Shown: piece after piece, positions 35,701 through 44,582 of the stretch
Numbering within the stretch: the first letter of the stretch is position 1
Layout of the letters: every line of letters starts with the position of its first letter
From: Bacteroidota bacterium
GTDB lineage: Bacteria; Bacteroidota; Bacteroidia; Chitinophagales; Chitinophagaceae
Length of the DNA stretch: 64,000 nucleotides
Assembly: GCA_018267575.1 (NCBI GenBank)
Contig: JAFDYF010000111.1
Span: 1-64,000 of the forward strand
Reading direction: 5' to 3'
The notes under the pieces: generated by a model
The model's database searches: none
What the model saw: only the letters and a program-made list of their open reading frames with translations
What the model was told of the DNA's origin: nothing
Made by a program: the position numbers and the translations under genes

Positions 35701-36055
35701 ATTATTGGTGACCAATGCAGAGCATTTAAGGGTGCAGAATGGCGGCGATGCATTAAAAGCAGCGGTCGACGCGGCCTCCATCCGTTTGCGACCCATATTG
35801 ATGACCAGCATCGCGATGGTGGTGGGTATGATACCGATGGCAACTGTTTTTGGCGAGGCGGGTGACCAAGCTGCCCCATTGGGACGTGCGGTGATTGGTG
35901 GCTTGATTGCATCCACCTTTGCAGCATTGTTCATGTTGCCACTTGTGTTTACATGGGTACAAAAGAAAACAACCATTCAGTCCGTGTCGCTTGATCCCGA
36001 GGATAAAGAAAGCAAACACTATATCCCTTCATTGTATGAACAGAACAATAAATAA
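32762..36055 (+). CDS. RND-family multidrug/solute efflux pump, inner-membrane subunit
   Basis: A 1097-residue AcrB-type proton antiporter. TM1 is at residues about 12-30, followed by the periplasmic porter domain. TM4 holds GLALAIGILVDESTVTIENI, whose Asp-Glu pair relays protons. A charged cytosolic insert of about 70 residues lies before the second repeat (around residue 500). The second half repeats the pattern up to MSVGVSISNAVLLVTNAEHL and RPILMTSIAMVVGMIPMA. The adaptor gene begins one base after its stop. Substrates cannot be told from sequence. Confidence 0.93.
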   Translation: MNLIRTALRKPITILVLVAGLFFFGIKAVTSIKIDIFPDMNLPVIYLSHPYGGFTPDQMESYFGKSYVNLLLFVSGVKSIETQNIQGLTLIKITFYEGTNMAQAAAEVTSYSNRAQASFPLGSQPPFIIRFDASTLPVGQLVLSSPKRSNNELQDMANIYIRSSFTSVPGLVSSAPFGGNARTIVIKADPVLMRAHNLTADQLVAALRVNNQATPAGNVRIGNLNYLTPSNTTIKAVKDFENIPLYTGGVQNLYLKDVATVEDGADVTVGYVLVNGKRSVYLPITKSAAASTWEVVKNLKAALPRFQSFLPEDVKLSFVFDQSTYVINAVKSLLSEGAIGAILTGLMVLFFLGDVRGALIVILTIPTCIISSILFLSLFHQTINIMTLSGLALAIGILVDESTVTIENIHQHMDMGKPKSLAVWDACKEIAFSKLLILFCILAVFAPALSMNGIPGSLFLPLALAIAFAMITSYVMAQTLVPVLSNWLMKEEHGNGKNKDHKKTDDEIFRESGIPVGSEKDMFAQHELLVEKTEAQDFTKLKGFDKIRIRLINFLKRMIPYRAPISIAYVVGSLLLAYLMINHIGRDVLPKSNAGQFQVRLDAPDGTRIEKTELVTLKAIDVIDSLVGKNNVDISSAMIGVHGSQFSTNPIYLFMAGPQEAVLQVALKEGYKTDLDELKDRFREKMKAILPDTRLSFEPIELTDKILSQGSPTPIEIKVLSKNKPQNVEYANKVVDALKQIPYLRDVQIRQAIHYPAININIDRVRAAQLGVTPDQVSRSLTASTSSSRFTEKNNWIDQKQGLNYLVQVEIPENKMTSINDIGETPIMPNASRPVLSDLATISPTTVYGENDDIGATPVLSVTANLYKKDLGTATKDVDDAIAKIGKLPRGLFIEKRGLSPVLTETLDSLQSGLLVAIVVIFLMLAANFQSFKVSLVVLCTAPAVLVGSLAILFLTNSTLNLQSYMGMIMSVGVSISNAVLLVTNAEHLRVQNGGDALKAAVDAASIRLRPILMTSIAMVVGMIPMATVFGEAGDQAAPLGRAVIGGLIASTFAALFMLPLVFTWVQKKTTIQSVSLDPEDKESKHYIPSLYEQNNK

Positions 36056-36056
36056 T

Positions 36057-37175
36057 ATGCGTAGGAATAAACTTGTTTTTTGCATTTTTGCTATTGCCTC
36101 AATATCCTTTTTTTCATGTTCTTCTTCAACAGAAAAAAAAGAAGATATCAGCAAAGCACAGACTGAGCCGATTGAGCATGAAACTTTTTCCTTGCAAAAA
36201 GGGATGCTTACTTCCACCCTACAGATACCGGGTGAGCTAACCGCTTTTCAACAAGTGGATATCTATGCAAAAGTGAATAGCTATGTAAAAAAATTATTGG
36301 TGGATGTTGGCTCGCAGGTTAATGCAGGGCAATTGATTGCGGTATTGGAAGCACCAGAGATCACCTCACAATTGGCTGCCGCAGAGTCGAGATTGAAATC
36401 GCAGGAGGCTATTTATATTTCAAGCAAAGCTACCTACGACAGATTGTATAAGACCAGCCAAACCCCCGGCACCATTGCGCAAAACGATTTGGATATGGCG
36501 ATGGCAAAACAAAATTCAGATCTGGCTTTGTTGGAATCTGCCAAGGCGAATTATAAGGAAGTAATGGAAACAAAAAACTATTTGGAGATCCGTGCCCCTT
36601 TCAGTGGCGTGATCAGTATGCGCAATGTAAATCTCGGTGCCTTTGTTGGCCCTGCAGGCAAGGGTTCGGATTTACCGATTTTTGTTTTACAGGAACAAAA
36701 AAAACTGCGCATGATCATCTCCGTTCCAGAAGCATTTACGGATTATGTCAATAAAAAAAGCGAAGTGAAGTTTACGGTGAAAGCTTTGCCAAACCAAACA
36801 TTCACCGCTAAAGTAGCAAGACTTGCTGGTGCCGTGGGAAATCGGTTGCGCTCCGAAAGGGTGGAAATGGATGTGTACAACGATAATAAAAAATTATTGC
36901 CGGGCATGGCTGCGGAAGTAACTCTTCCACTTCCTTCCAATGATAGCAGTTTTGTGGTGCCCAAGTCGGCTTTGGTAAATTCTACCATCAAACCATTTGT
37001 GATAAAACTAGAGAACGGCAAAGCGAAATGGGTAAATGTGGAGCCGGGGAGAGCGGTAGACGACAAAGTGGAAATCTATGGCAAGCTCTCCGTTGGGGAT
37101 GAACTGGTTAAAACAGCCACCGAAGAAATCAGAGATGGGTCAGAAATAAAAACGGTGCTGAAGATCGGGAATTGA
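36057..37175 (+). CDS. RND periplasmic adaptor (membrane fusion protein), lipoprotein
   Basis: A 372-residue adaptor linking the pump to the TolC duct. ATG 36057, one base after the pump stop, gives a signal ending in SISFFSC with a lipidated Cys; the frame is open far upstream only because it overlaps the pump gene. A lipoyl-like half-motif (VDIYAKVNSYVKKLLVDVGS), a helical hairpin at about residues 95-155, the second half-motif IRAPFSGVISMRNVNLGAFV and a beta-barrel domain follow. Placing the adaptor last is unusual; adaptor first is more common. Confidence 0.93.
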   Translation: MRRNKLVFCIFAIASISFFSCSSSTEKKEDISKAQTEPIEHETFSLQKGMLTSTLQIPGELTAFQQVDIYAKVNSYVKKLLVDVGSQVNAGQLIAVLEAPEITSQLAAAESRLKSQEAIYISSKATYDRLYKTSQTPGTIAQNDLDMAMAKQNSDLALLESAKANYKEVMETKNYLEIRAPFSGVISMRNVNLGAFVGPAGKGSDLPIFVLQEQKKLRMIISVPEAFTDYVNKKSEVKFTVKALPNQTFTAKVARLAGAVGNRLRSERVEMDVYNDNKKLLPGMAAEVTLPLPSNDSSFVVPKSALVNSTIKPFVIKLENGKAKWVNVEPGRAVDDKVEIYGKLSVGDELVKTATEEIRDGSEIKTVLKIGN

Positions 37176-37300
37176 GTCATGTAGGGTAAGCCCATTGTGG
37201 CAGAGATTCGTCATTGTAAACCCGGTTCATTTCAGGGACTTCATATAGAAAATGTAAGGGTGAGAAATCTGCTACCCTATTATTGGCTGGGGATTTCCCA

Positions 37301-38182
37301 TCAAAAAAACCTTCCTTCTTTTTCTATTTTCCGATAAGGGGTTGAAAAAAACAGATCCACATTTTTATTGAAATCATCTTTGTACACAATGGGTGTACTA
37401 TGTCCAGAGTTGGGTAGGATCCATAAATAAGCATTGGGTATATTCTGAAAAATGAGCAAGGTATGTGCGGGCTTAAGGATGTCATGATCGCCACCAATCA
37501 CCAGCGTGGGGCATTTTATCGAATTCAAATCTGCCAGTGGTATATGGGGCTCATCTACCAACAGGTGCAACAATTTCCATTGTGCTTTTTCTTCGGCAGA
37601 TTTGTTGCTTTTGTTTTTAATTGACTTGTACATAGGGGTGATCATATCTTCCACATCTTGATTCACCGCTGTTTCATCAGGACCTAGGTTGGCACCGGTT
37701 ACAGCCAGCTTCTTTACTTTTTCCGGATGCCGTATGGCCAATAACAAACCATTGATGCCACCATCACTCCATCCAATCACATCGACTGAATCGATTTTCA
37801 TGGCACTCAACAAAGCGGCATAGTCATCGGCCATCATTTCATAGGAAAGGGAATCCCCATCATCTTTTGATTTGCCTTGTGCCCTACTATCGGCAATGAT
37901 CACTTTATATTTTTGGGCGAAATAGGGAATCTGATAAATAAAATTATTGATCGATCCCCCATTTCCGTGAATGATCAATACTGGTTGGCCTTCTCCATAA
38001 GTTTCGCAGTACATTTTAAACCCACGTATATCATAATATTTTCCTGCTGCCGGGTTGTTGCCGTAAGGAACCTTCCCGTTCTTCATTTGGTCCTGAAAAT
38101 CTTGCATTATTTTTTTTATATCCTGCGAATGGCAGACCAAATAGTTTCCAACGATTAACGAGAGCAGAAAAATTTTTTTCAT
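37301..38182 (-). CDS. Secreted alpha/beta hydrolase
   Basis: A 293-residue hydrolase with a Sec signal (MKKIFLLSLIVGNYLVCHSQ). The oxyanion region is LIIHGNGGSINNFIYQI, the nucleophile Ser is in VIGWSDGGING (GxSxG), the acid is probably the Asp in VIGGDHDIL, and the catalytic His is in LPNSGHSTP. Members cleave esters, lactones or related bonds; the substrate is not evident. It is monocistronic, convergent with the efflux operon. Confidence 0.87.
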   Translation of the reverse strand: MKKIFLLSLIVGNYLVCHSQDIKKIMQDFQDQMKNGKVPYGNNPAAGKYYDIRGFKMYCETYGEGQPVLIIHGNGGSINNFIYQIPYFAQKYKVIIADSRAQGKSKDDGDSLSYEMMADDYAALLSAMKIDSVDVIGWSDGGINGLLLAIRHPEKVKKLAVTGANLGPDETAVNQDVEDMITPMYKSIKNKSNKSAEEKAQWKLLHLLVDEPHIPLADLNSIKCPTLVIGGDHDILKPAHTLLIFQNIPNAYLWILPNSGHSTPIVYKDDFNKNVDLFFSTPYRKIEKEGRFF

Positions 38183-38382
38183 GACTTGTTTGTATTTTAC
38201 TGTTTAGCAAAGAAAGTTACAATAATTGATCCTAGGATTCAAAATTGGTTTCTTCCCTTTTGGACAAAATAGATGTATTGCCTACCCAAGACCGTTTGCC
38301 ACAAGTGACGTGTAAAAACAAAAAGAACCCAATCCTTTTTTATAGCTTATTTTAGCTTTTGAAGCAGTACAATAATTTCAAT

Positions 38383-38424
38383 CGGCCAAACGTTTGGAAG
38401 CTGGTTTTGGCAGCCTTTTGGCCG
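38383..38424 (+). promoter_or_regulatory. Hairpin with T-run upstream of mreB
   Basis: CGGCCAAA (38383-38390) and TTTTGGCCG (38416-38424) pair across a 25-base loop that itself contains GCTG/CAGC. GTTTTTG follows. It resembles an intrinsic terminator on the plus strand, 115 bases before mreB, and could be a leader attenuator or the end of an unseen small transcript. I see nothing else in this 357-base gap. Confidence 0.4.
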
Positions 38425-38539
38425 TTTTTGACTTGTCGGTAAAATCGTTGATAAATCAGTTATTCTCTTTGTTTATTCAGATTATTTACTTCAATTTTGC
38501 GGGCATTACTTTGGAACTTAAAATCTGACATTCCTCAAA

Positions 38540-39565
38540 ATGGGCTTATTCAACTTTCTCACACAGGAAATCGCAATGGACTTGGGTACCGCAAATACCC
38601 TCATTATACATGATGATGAAATAGTGGTAAATGAGCCTAGCATCGTGGCATTGGACCGCAACAACCCGAAAACGGTACTGGCCGTGGGTAAGCGGGCCTT
38701 GATGATGCATGAAAAAACCCATGAAAGCATAAGAACCGTGCGGCCTTTGAAAGATGGCGTAATTGCCGATTTCAATGCTGCCGAGCTCATGATAAGGGAG
38801 ATGATCAAGATGATCTATCCCAAAAAACCGATGTTCCCGCCCAGTTGGCGTATGATGATCTGCATCCCTTCCAGCATTACCGAGGTGGAGAAAAGAGCGG
38901 TAAGGGATAGCGCCGAGCAAGCCGGAGCCAAAGAAGTTTACCTGATCCATGAACCCATGGCCGCTGCGTTAGGTATCGGTATCGACGTGGAAGAGCCAGT
39001 GGGTAATATGATTATTGATATTGGCGGTGGTACAACAGGTATTACCGTAATCGCCTTGGCGGGTATCGTTTGCGACCAGTCGATCCGTATTGCTGGGGAT
39101 GAGTTTACGGCCGATATTATGGAAGCGCTCCGCCGCTACCATAGTTTATTAATTGGTGAGCGTACTGCCGAACAGATTAAAATACAAGTTGGTGCTGCCA
39201 TGAAGGACCTTGAAAACCCACCCGATGATTTTCCCGTAAACGGTCGTGACCTTGTAACTGGTATCCCAAAACAAATTATGGTTAGCTGTCAGGAAATTGC
39301 AGAGGCATTGGACAAAAGCATTTTCAAAATTGAGGAGGCCATCCTAAAAGCTTTGGAAACCACCCCGCCTGAGCTGGCAGGTGATATCTATCGCCGCGGT
39401 CTTTATCTAACTGGAGGCGGTGCTTTGCTTCGTGGACTTGACAAGCGCTTGAGCCAAAAAATAAAACTGCCCGTGCATATTGCCGATGACCCTTTAAAAA
39501 GTGTGGTTCGCGGAACGGGAATCTCTTTGAAAAATTATGACAGGTATCCATTTGTGATGCGTTAA
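38540..39565 (+). CDS. mreB: Rod-shape-determining actin homologue MreB
   Basis: A 341-residue cytosolic actin-fold ATPase that forms membrane-bound filaments and guides elongasome cell-wall synthesis. The amphipathic N-terminus MGLFNFLTQEIAMDLGTANT leads into phosphate 1. MIIDIGGGTTGITVIAL is phosphate 2 and YLTGGGALLRGLDKRL the adenosine region. The length is standard. It heads the mreBCD-mrdA-rodA operon, with 90 bases before mreC filled by a period-7 element. Confidence 0.97.
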   Translation: MGLFNFLTQEIAMDLGTANTLIIHDDEIVVNEPSIVALDRNNPKTVLAVGKRALMMHEKTHESIRTVRPLKDGVIADFNAAELMIREMIKMIYPKKPMFPPSWRMMICIPSSITEVEKRAVRDSAEQAGAKEVYLIHEPMAAALGIGIDVEEPVGNMIIDIGGGTTGITVIALAGIVCDQSIRIAGDEFTADIMEALRRYHSLLIGERTAEQIKIQVGAAMKDLENPPDDFPVNGRDLVTGIPKQIMVSCQEIAEALDKSIFKIEEAILKALETTPPELAGDIYRRGLYLTGGGALLRGLDKRLSQKIKLPVHIADDPLKSVVRGTGISLKNYDRYPFVMR

Positions 39566-39576
39566 ATTATTAATAC

Positions 39577-39651
39577 AGGTTTAAGACATAAGGGATAGGG
39601 TAAAAGGAAATCCAGGCCCTAAACCTAACACCTTAAACCTTCAACCTTTTT
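39577..39651. repeat. Period-7 element between mreB and mreC
   Basis: Five heptamers beginning mostly with AGG (AGGTTTA, AGACATA, AGGGATA, GGGTAAA, AGGAAAT; 39577-39611) are followed by CCAGG and then five beginning with CC (CCCTAAA, CCTAACA, CCTTAAA, CCTTCAA, CCTTTTT; 39617-39651). The halves are of reverse-complement type. The element ends 4 bases before the GTG start of mreC. Confidence 0.75.
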
Positions 39652-39655
39652 TAAA

Positions 39656-40510
39656 GTGCGTAACGTTTTTCTCTTCATCAGAAGGTATTTCAATTTCCTC
39701 TTCTTCCTGGTGTTGCAGATTATCTCCCTTGTCTTTCTTTTCCGTTATAATAAATTCCATCAGGCGGCTTTCGCAAACCTGGCCGGCGAAATCACAGGCC
39801 GGATTGATGAAAAATACAATAACATTGAATATTATTTCCAGTTAAAGAATACCAATGAAGCATTGGTGAAGGAAAACCTGCGTCTGCACCAACAGTTGAA
39901 AGAAAACTATGAAGGACCAGATATAGCGAATAAAACCGTTACGGATACTTTTCTGGTGGATTCGCTTAAAAAAATCGAAAAATTCGTTTACCGGGAAGCC
40001 AAAGTGGTGAGCAGTTCCATTTTCTCACAAACCAATTATCTTACAATCCATCGGGGGGCAGCCCAACAGATCAGGCCAAATATGGGAGTCATTAGCCCCC
40101 AAGGCATTGTGGGCACGGTGATCAGTACCAGCCAGAACTTTGCCGTCGTCATGAGTATGCTGCATAAGCAATATACCGTAGTGGTGAAATTGAAAAATGG
40201 GGGTGAAAGAGGCAAGATCGAATGGGATGGGGTTAGCCCTTCCTTTGTTACATTAAGGGATATACCTAAAAGCGCCAAACTGAACAAAGGTGATAGCATT
40301 GTTACCAGCGAAACCTCCTCGCTCTTTCCTCCGGGCATTTTGGTGGGTACGGTTGATGAAGTGGAGGAAGATAATAGCAGCAATTTTTACACTGTTAAAG
40401 TGAAAACAGCCACTAACTTTTTTAATGTGGAATATGTTTACGTGATTGATAATATCCAATATGAGGAACAAAAAAATTTAGAAGATTCGACCCATAAAAA
40501 AATGCAATGA
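39656..40510 (+). CDS. mreC: Rod-shape-determining protein MreC
   Basis: A 284-residue bitopic protein starting at GTG 39656. A membrane anchor lies at about residues 12-32 (FNFLFFLVLQIISLVFLF), a coiled coil at 60-90, and two periplasmic beta-barrel domains follow (NYLTIHRGAAQQIRPNMGVI, SPQGIVGTVIS, LNKGDSIVTSETSSLFPPGI). MreC scaffolds PBP2 and RodA in the elongasome. It overlaps mreD by 4 bases. Confidence 0.95.
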   Translation: MRNVFLFIRRYFNFLFFLVLQIISLVFLFRYNKFHQAAFANLAGEITGRIDEKYNNIEYYFQLKNTNEALVKENLRLHQQLKENYEGPDIANKTVTDTFLVDSLKKIEKFVYREAKVVSSSIFSQTNYLTIHRGAAQQIRPNMGVISPQGIVGTVISTSQNFAVVMSMLHKQYTVVVKLKNGGERGKIEWDGVSPSFVTLRDIPKSAKLNKGDSIVTSETSSLFPPGILVGTVDEVEEDNSSNFYTVKVKTATNFFNVEYVYVIDNIQYEEQKNLEDSTHKKMQ

Positions 40511-41040
40511 GCGAACTGCTGAAAAATATCATCCGCTTTATATTGTTCCTGGGGGTGCAGGTATTTGTTCTTTTCAAAGTGCCGCCTTTATCTCGCTTTG
40601 TGGTGCCTTACCTGTATTTTCTTTATATACTTTGGCTTCCGTTCAGCTTGCCTAGGGCTTGGCTCACTTTTATCGGGTTTATCTATGGGCTTTCGCTTGA
40701 TTATTTTACAAACACCCCGGGGCTGCATGCGGCGGCTTGCACACTCATTGCCTATATAAGGCCTTTTATCGTAAACCTATTGATTTCGCAGGAAGGATCG
40801 GACAAGAACTATGTTGCGCCCTCCATTACCAGTATGGGCTGGGCTCCTTATGCTACTTATGTTCTGGTACTTACACTGCTCCATCATACATTTATGGTTT
40901 TTCTGGAGTGGATGAACTTTGGCACATTTTTCTTTTTCATAAGTAAAGTATTGGCGACCACAGGCATTAGCTTGGTACTGATACTGCTCACCGAACTCTT
41001 GTTTTTCAGGAAACAACAATTCAGGACAAACACGGTCTGA
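40507..41040 (+). CDS. mreD: Rod-shape-determining protein MreD
   Basis: A 177-residue polytopic inner-membrane protein with about five hydrophobic segments and almost no soluble part. Sequence conservation of MreD is low; position, size, the ATGA overlap with mreC and the LDYFTNTPGLHAAACTLIAY segment support the call. Confidence 0.9.
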   Translation: MSELLKNIIRFILFLGVQVFVLFKVPPLSRFVVPYLYFLYILWLPFSLPRAWLTFIGFIYGLSLDYFTNTPGLHAAACTLIAYIRPFIVNLLISQEGSDKNYVAPSITSMGWAPYATYVLVLTLLHHTFMVFLEWMNFGTFFFFISKVLATTGISLVLILLTELLFFRKQQFRTNTV

Positions 41041-41157
41041 TCAACAGCTACTACTATTAAAGAAATAAAAAATTTTCTTATTTTCCTATGAACCGCAAAC
41101 CCTCCTTTATATCTTTATGTTTCAATTCTTGAAAAAGATTGTAAATCGTACACTTTA

Positions 41158-43236
41158 ATGCCTGTTTTTAACCAATCTCGCAGTAATATCATTCGGCTCA
41201 TTTTTGCAGCTATGTTCTTGATCATAGCGGCGCAGCTATTTAACCTGCAAATTTTTTCGAGTAAATACAAGGCACTGGCCTATCAAAATGCACTGTTCCC
41301 CAAGCGTATTTACCCCAATAGGGGGATTATTTACGACCGACATGGCAAAGCGATTTTGAATAATGCCATTCTGTACGATTTAATGGTAACCCCATCGCAG
41401 GTTAGGAATATTGATACTGCTTATTTCTGCCAGATCATGGGTATCGATACAGCAGAGTTCAGAAGCCGTATTCTGGATGCCAAATTCAAGAACGGCTCAT
41501 TTCGGCCAACTATTTTTGAGGATTTGTTGGAACCCGACCTGTATGCCAAACTGGAAGAAAATATCTGGCGATTTTCTGGTTTCAACCTTCAGGAACGTCC
41601 GATAAGGGTATATCCTTTTAATGCGGCGGCACATATACTCGGTTATGTGGGAGAAGTGGATTCATCGGTTTTGAAGCGTTCGAGTGGTTATCAACTGGGT
41701 GACTATGTGGGGCGTACCGGTCTGGAACAATTTTATGAGAAACAGTTGATGGGGCAGCGTGGTATTGAGTTTTGGATAAAGGATAATAAAAACCGGTTGG
41801 TTGGCCATTATGAAAATAAACAACTGGATACCCCCGCCATTGCTGGTAGAAACCTTCGCACCTATTTAGATGTGGAGCTACAGCAGTTTGCAGAAAAACT
41901 GCTCAACAATAAAGTGGGGGCCATTGTGGCCATTGAGCCCAAAACAGGTGGCATTATAGCTATGGCATCTAGCCCTGATTTTAATCCCAACTCGTTGACG
42001 GGTCCTGATAAACAAAAAAATTATGCTAAACTACAACTGGATGTAAAATCACCTTTGTTCAATCGGGCAATCAAAGGGCAATATCCAGCTGGCTCCACCT
42101 ATAAACCGCTCGGCGCTTTGATTGCATTGGATGAGGGCATTATTACACCAGCCAGTGGTTATGATTGTCGTGGTGTGTATTTAGGTTGTAACCGCCCGGT
42201 CAAATGCGATGAGAAAGCCCCTGGCCATGCAGCTAACCTACGGTTGGCCATTGCACACTCCTGCAATTCTTTCTTCTGCAATACTTTTCGCCAAACATTG
42301 GACAATCCCGAATTTCACAGCCCAAGAAAAGGTTTGATGAAATGGAAAGAATATGTGAATGCATTTGGTCTTGGTCATCGGATTGGCGTGGACCTACCAA
42401 GTGAAGATGGAGGGAATATTCCAGACACTACTGTCTATGACAAAGATTATAACCACTCCTGGAATTCCTGCACGATGGTTACAATGGGTATCGGTCAGGA
42501 TAAGATGTTGGTTACTCCTTTACAAATGGCGAATGCCATGTGCATCGTTGCTAATAAAGGATATTTTTATGTGCCCCATTTTGTTGAAAAAATAGATGGT
42601 GAAAAACCCGATGATAGTGTACTGGCAAAATATCGCCTAAAGCATGAAGTGCTTACCCATATACCAGATGATGTGTACGAAGTGGTGATCAGTGGCATGC
42701 AGGATGTAACCGAGATTGGTACAGCAAAGTCGGTGCGCATCCCCGGCATCAATATGTGCGCAAAAACCGGAACTGCCGAAAACTATTTGGTGATCGAGCA
42801 TAAGAGAACCAAATTAAAGAACAATGCGATGTTTGTGTGCTTTGCCCCACGCGAGAACCCAAAGATTGCCATAGCGGTAGTGGTCCAGAATGCTGGTTAT
42901 GGTGCTGCATGGGCAGCCCCGATAGGATCATTGCTGGTCGAAAAATATTTGAACGATACGCTCAGCACGGCAAGCGCAAAAAAAGCGGAGCAGATTATCA
43001 ATACAGACCTGATGCCAAAATATTTTGTAAGACTTCAGTTTATTCAGGATTCAACCAACGCGGCGATACGGGCACATCGCATGCATGATAGTACCTATTA
43101 TCTGAAATATATACAATCTTCGTCCAGAGCGGCATTGCTGGATACCTTTAGACGAAATATTCAGACGCCCCAAAAGAGTGCCATGATGAAACCCAAAGCC
43201 AATAAGAATATTAAAAAAACAGACTCTGTACTATGA
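41158..43236 (+). CDS. mrdA: Penicillin-binding protein 2, elongasome transpeptidase
   Basis: A 692-residue class B PBP that cross-links peptidoglycan during elongation. TM anchor about residues 12-32, dimerisation/pedestal region to about 230, then the transpeptidase: active-site STYK in GQYPAGSTYKPLGAL, SCN in AHSCNSFFCN, and KTG in CAKTGTAENY. The last 80 residues are a basic, low-complexity tail ending in KPKANKNIKKTDSV, longer than in enterobacterial PBP2. It overlaps rodA by 4 bases. Confidence 0.96.
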   Translation: MPVFNQSRSNIIRLIFAAMFLIIAAQLFNLQIFSSKYKALAYQNALFPKRIYPNRGIIYDRHGKAILNNAILYDLMVTPSQVRNIDTAYFCQIMGIDTAEFRSRILDAKFKNGSFRPTIFEDLLEPDLYAKLEENIWRFSGFNLQERPIRVYPFNAAAHILGYVGEVDSSVLKRSSGYQLGDYVGRTGLEQFYEKQLMGQRGIEFWIKDNKNRLVGHYENKQLDTPAIAGRNLRTYLDVELQQFAEKLLNNKVGAIVAIEPKTGGIIAMASSPDFNPNSLTGPDKQKNYAKLQLDVKSPLFNRAIKGQYPAGSTYKPLGALIALDEGIITPASGYDCRGVYLGCNRPVKCDEKAPGHAANLRLAIAHSCNSFFCNTFRQTLDNPEFHSPRKGLMKWKEYVNAFGLGHRIGVDLPSEDGGNIPDTTVYDKDYNHSWNSCTMVTMGIGQDKMLVTPLQMANAMCIVANKGYFYVPHFVEKIDGEKPDDSVLAKYRLKHEVLTHIPDDVYEVVISGMQDVTEIGTAKSVRIPGINMCAKTGTAENYLVIEHKRTKLKNNAMFVCFAPRENPKIAIAVVVQNAGYGAAWAAPIGSLLVEKYLNDTLSTASAKKAEQIINTDLMPKYFVRLQFIQDSTNAAIRAHRMHDSTYYLKYIQSSSRAALLDTFRRNIQTPQKSAMMKPKANKNIKKTDSVL

Positions 43237-44576
43237 ACCAGCGGAATCCAGGTATCACAAAAGGGGTTGATTGGCCATTGGTATGGATCTGGACCATACT
43301 TTGCTGCATTGGCATTTCCTGTATTTTCGCAACCACTTACCGGGATGGCGATAATGTTTTCCAATCTTTTATTTCCCTGAAAACAGATTATAGCCGCGAA
43401 TTGCTGTTCTTTATCATGGGCGGCGTCATCGGGATTTTTATTTTGCTCACGGATAGTAAATTTTTTACCGCCACTGCCAATATATCCTATGCTATTGGTA
43501 TTTTATTAATGTTATTGGTATTCCCTTTTCACTCACGTGTCAAAGGCACCGAATCGATCATCAGGTTTGGAAATCTTTTTCAATTGCAACCTGCTGAGCT
43601 TTGCACCATATTTGTGAATTTGGCGCTGGCAAAATATCTCTCAAGAGTGGAGACAGATTTTTACAAGCCCCGCTCACAACTGATTGCTGCTGCTATTGCA
43701 CTGGTTCCTGCTATGCTTTCCATACTACAGCATGAAACAGGTTTGGCATTGGTTTATTTTTCTTTTTTCTTGGTCATGTTCAGGGAGGGCCTTTCCCCAT
43801 CGGTATTGATTGTAGGTTTTTCCTTTGCAGCATTGGTTGTGGCTACCCTTTTGCTGGAGCCCAATACACTGGCCTTGATATTGACCTGCATTGCCATTGT
43901 GGCTGTTTATTTGTTGCGCAAACAGGTGAAAAGAAATAGGGGTATGCTCTTCCTGATTGTGGGTATCTGGTTTGTATGTGTGGGCGTACAACGTTTTGTA
44001 GTGCCATTTATATTCGATCATGTATTCAGGCCGTATCAGGTTCAACGGATCTATAATGCCATTGGGAAAGATTATATACCGAAAAATGAAGCCGATGCTT
44101 TGGAAATTGAACAAAAATCGGATGGCAAAAAAAAGGATGATAACTATAATGTAAAACAAAGTAAGATTGCTATTGGCAGCGGCTCTGTTTTTGGCAAAGG
44201 ATTGCTAAAAGGCACACAAACGCGTTATGAATTTGTGCCGGAACAAAGTACCGATTTTATTTTTTGCACCGTAGGCGAAGGCTTTGGTTTTGTGGGCAGT
44301 ATTGTTTTCTTGGGTATTTATCTGCTCCTGCTCATGCGGATTGTTTCAATTGCAGAACGACAGCGAAGTGTTTTTAGCAGGTGCTATGCATATGGTGTTG
44401 CTTCCATTTATTTTTTCCATATAGCTGTTAATGTTTGTATGACCATTGGCTTGGCACCCGTTGTGGGCATCCCACTTCCCTTTATGAGCTATGGGGGCAC
44501 TTCCTTGCTCACGTTTACCATTCTACTTTTTATTCTTATTAGATTGGATGCGGATAGACAAATGGTGTTGAGGTAA
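43233..44576 (+). CDS. rodA: Peptidoglycan glycosyltransferase RodA (SEDS)
   Basis: A 447-residue SEDS polymerase partnering PBP2. Family landmarks are QPAELCTIFVNLALAKYL, LQHETGLALVYFSFF, the QSKIAIGSGSVFGKGLLKG stretch, the FVPEQSTDFIFCTVGEGFG segment with the catalytic-region Asp, and GIPLPFMSYGGTS at the end. A Lys-rich insert of about 25 residues (EIEQKSDGKKKDDNYN) lies before QSKIAIGSG in the large extracytoplasmic loop, making it longer than the E. coli protein. Confidence 0.96.
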   Translation: MNQRNPGITKGVDWPLVWIWTILCCIGISCIFATTYRDGDNVFQSFISLKTDYSRELLFFIMGGVIGIFILLTDSKFFTATANISYAIGILLMLLVFPFHSRVKGTESIIRFGNLFQLQPAELCTIFVNLALAKYLSRVETDFYKPRSQLIAAAIALVPAMLSILQHETGLALVYFSFFLVMFREGLSPSVLIVGFSFAALVVATLLLEPNTLALILTCIAIVAVYLLRKQVKRNRGMLFLIVGIWFVCVGVQRFVVPFIFDHVFRPYQVQRIYNAIGKDYIPKNEADALEIEQKSDGKKKDDNYNVKQSKIAIGSGSVFGKGLLKGTQTRYEFVPEQSTDFIFCTVGEGFGFVGSIVFLGIYLLLLMRIVSIAERQRSVFSRCYAYGVASIYFFHIAVNVCMTIGLAPVVGIPLPFMSYGGTSLLTFTILLFILIRLDADRQMVLR

Positions 44577-44582
44577 AAGGGG

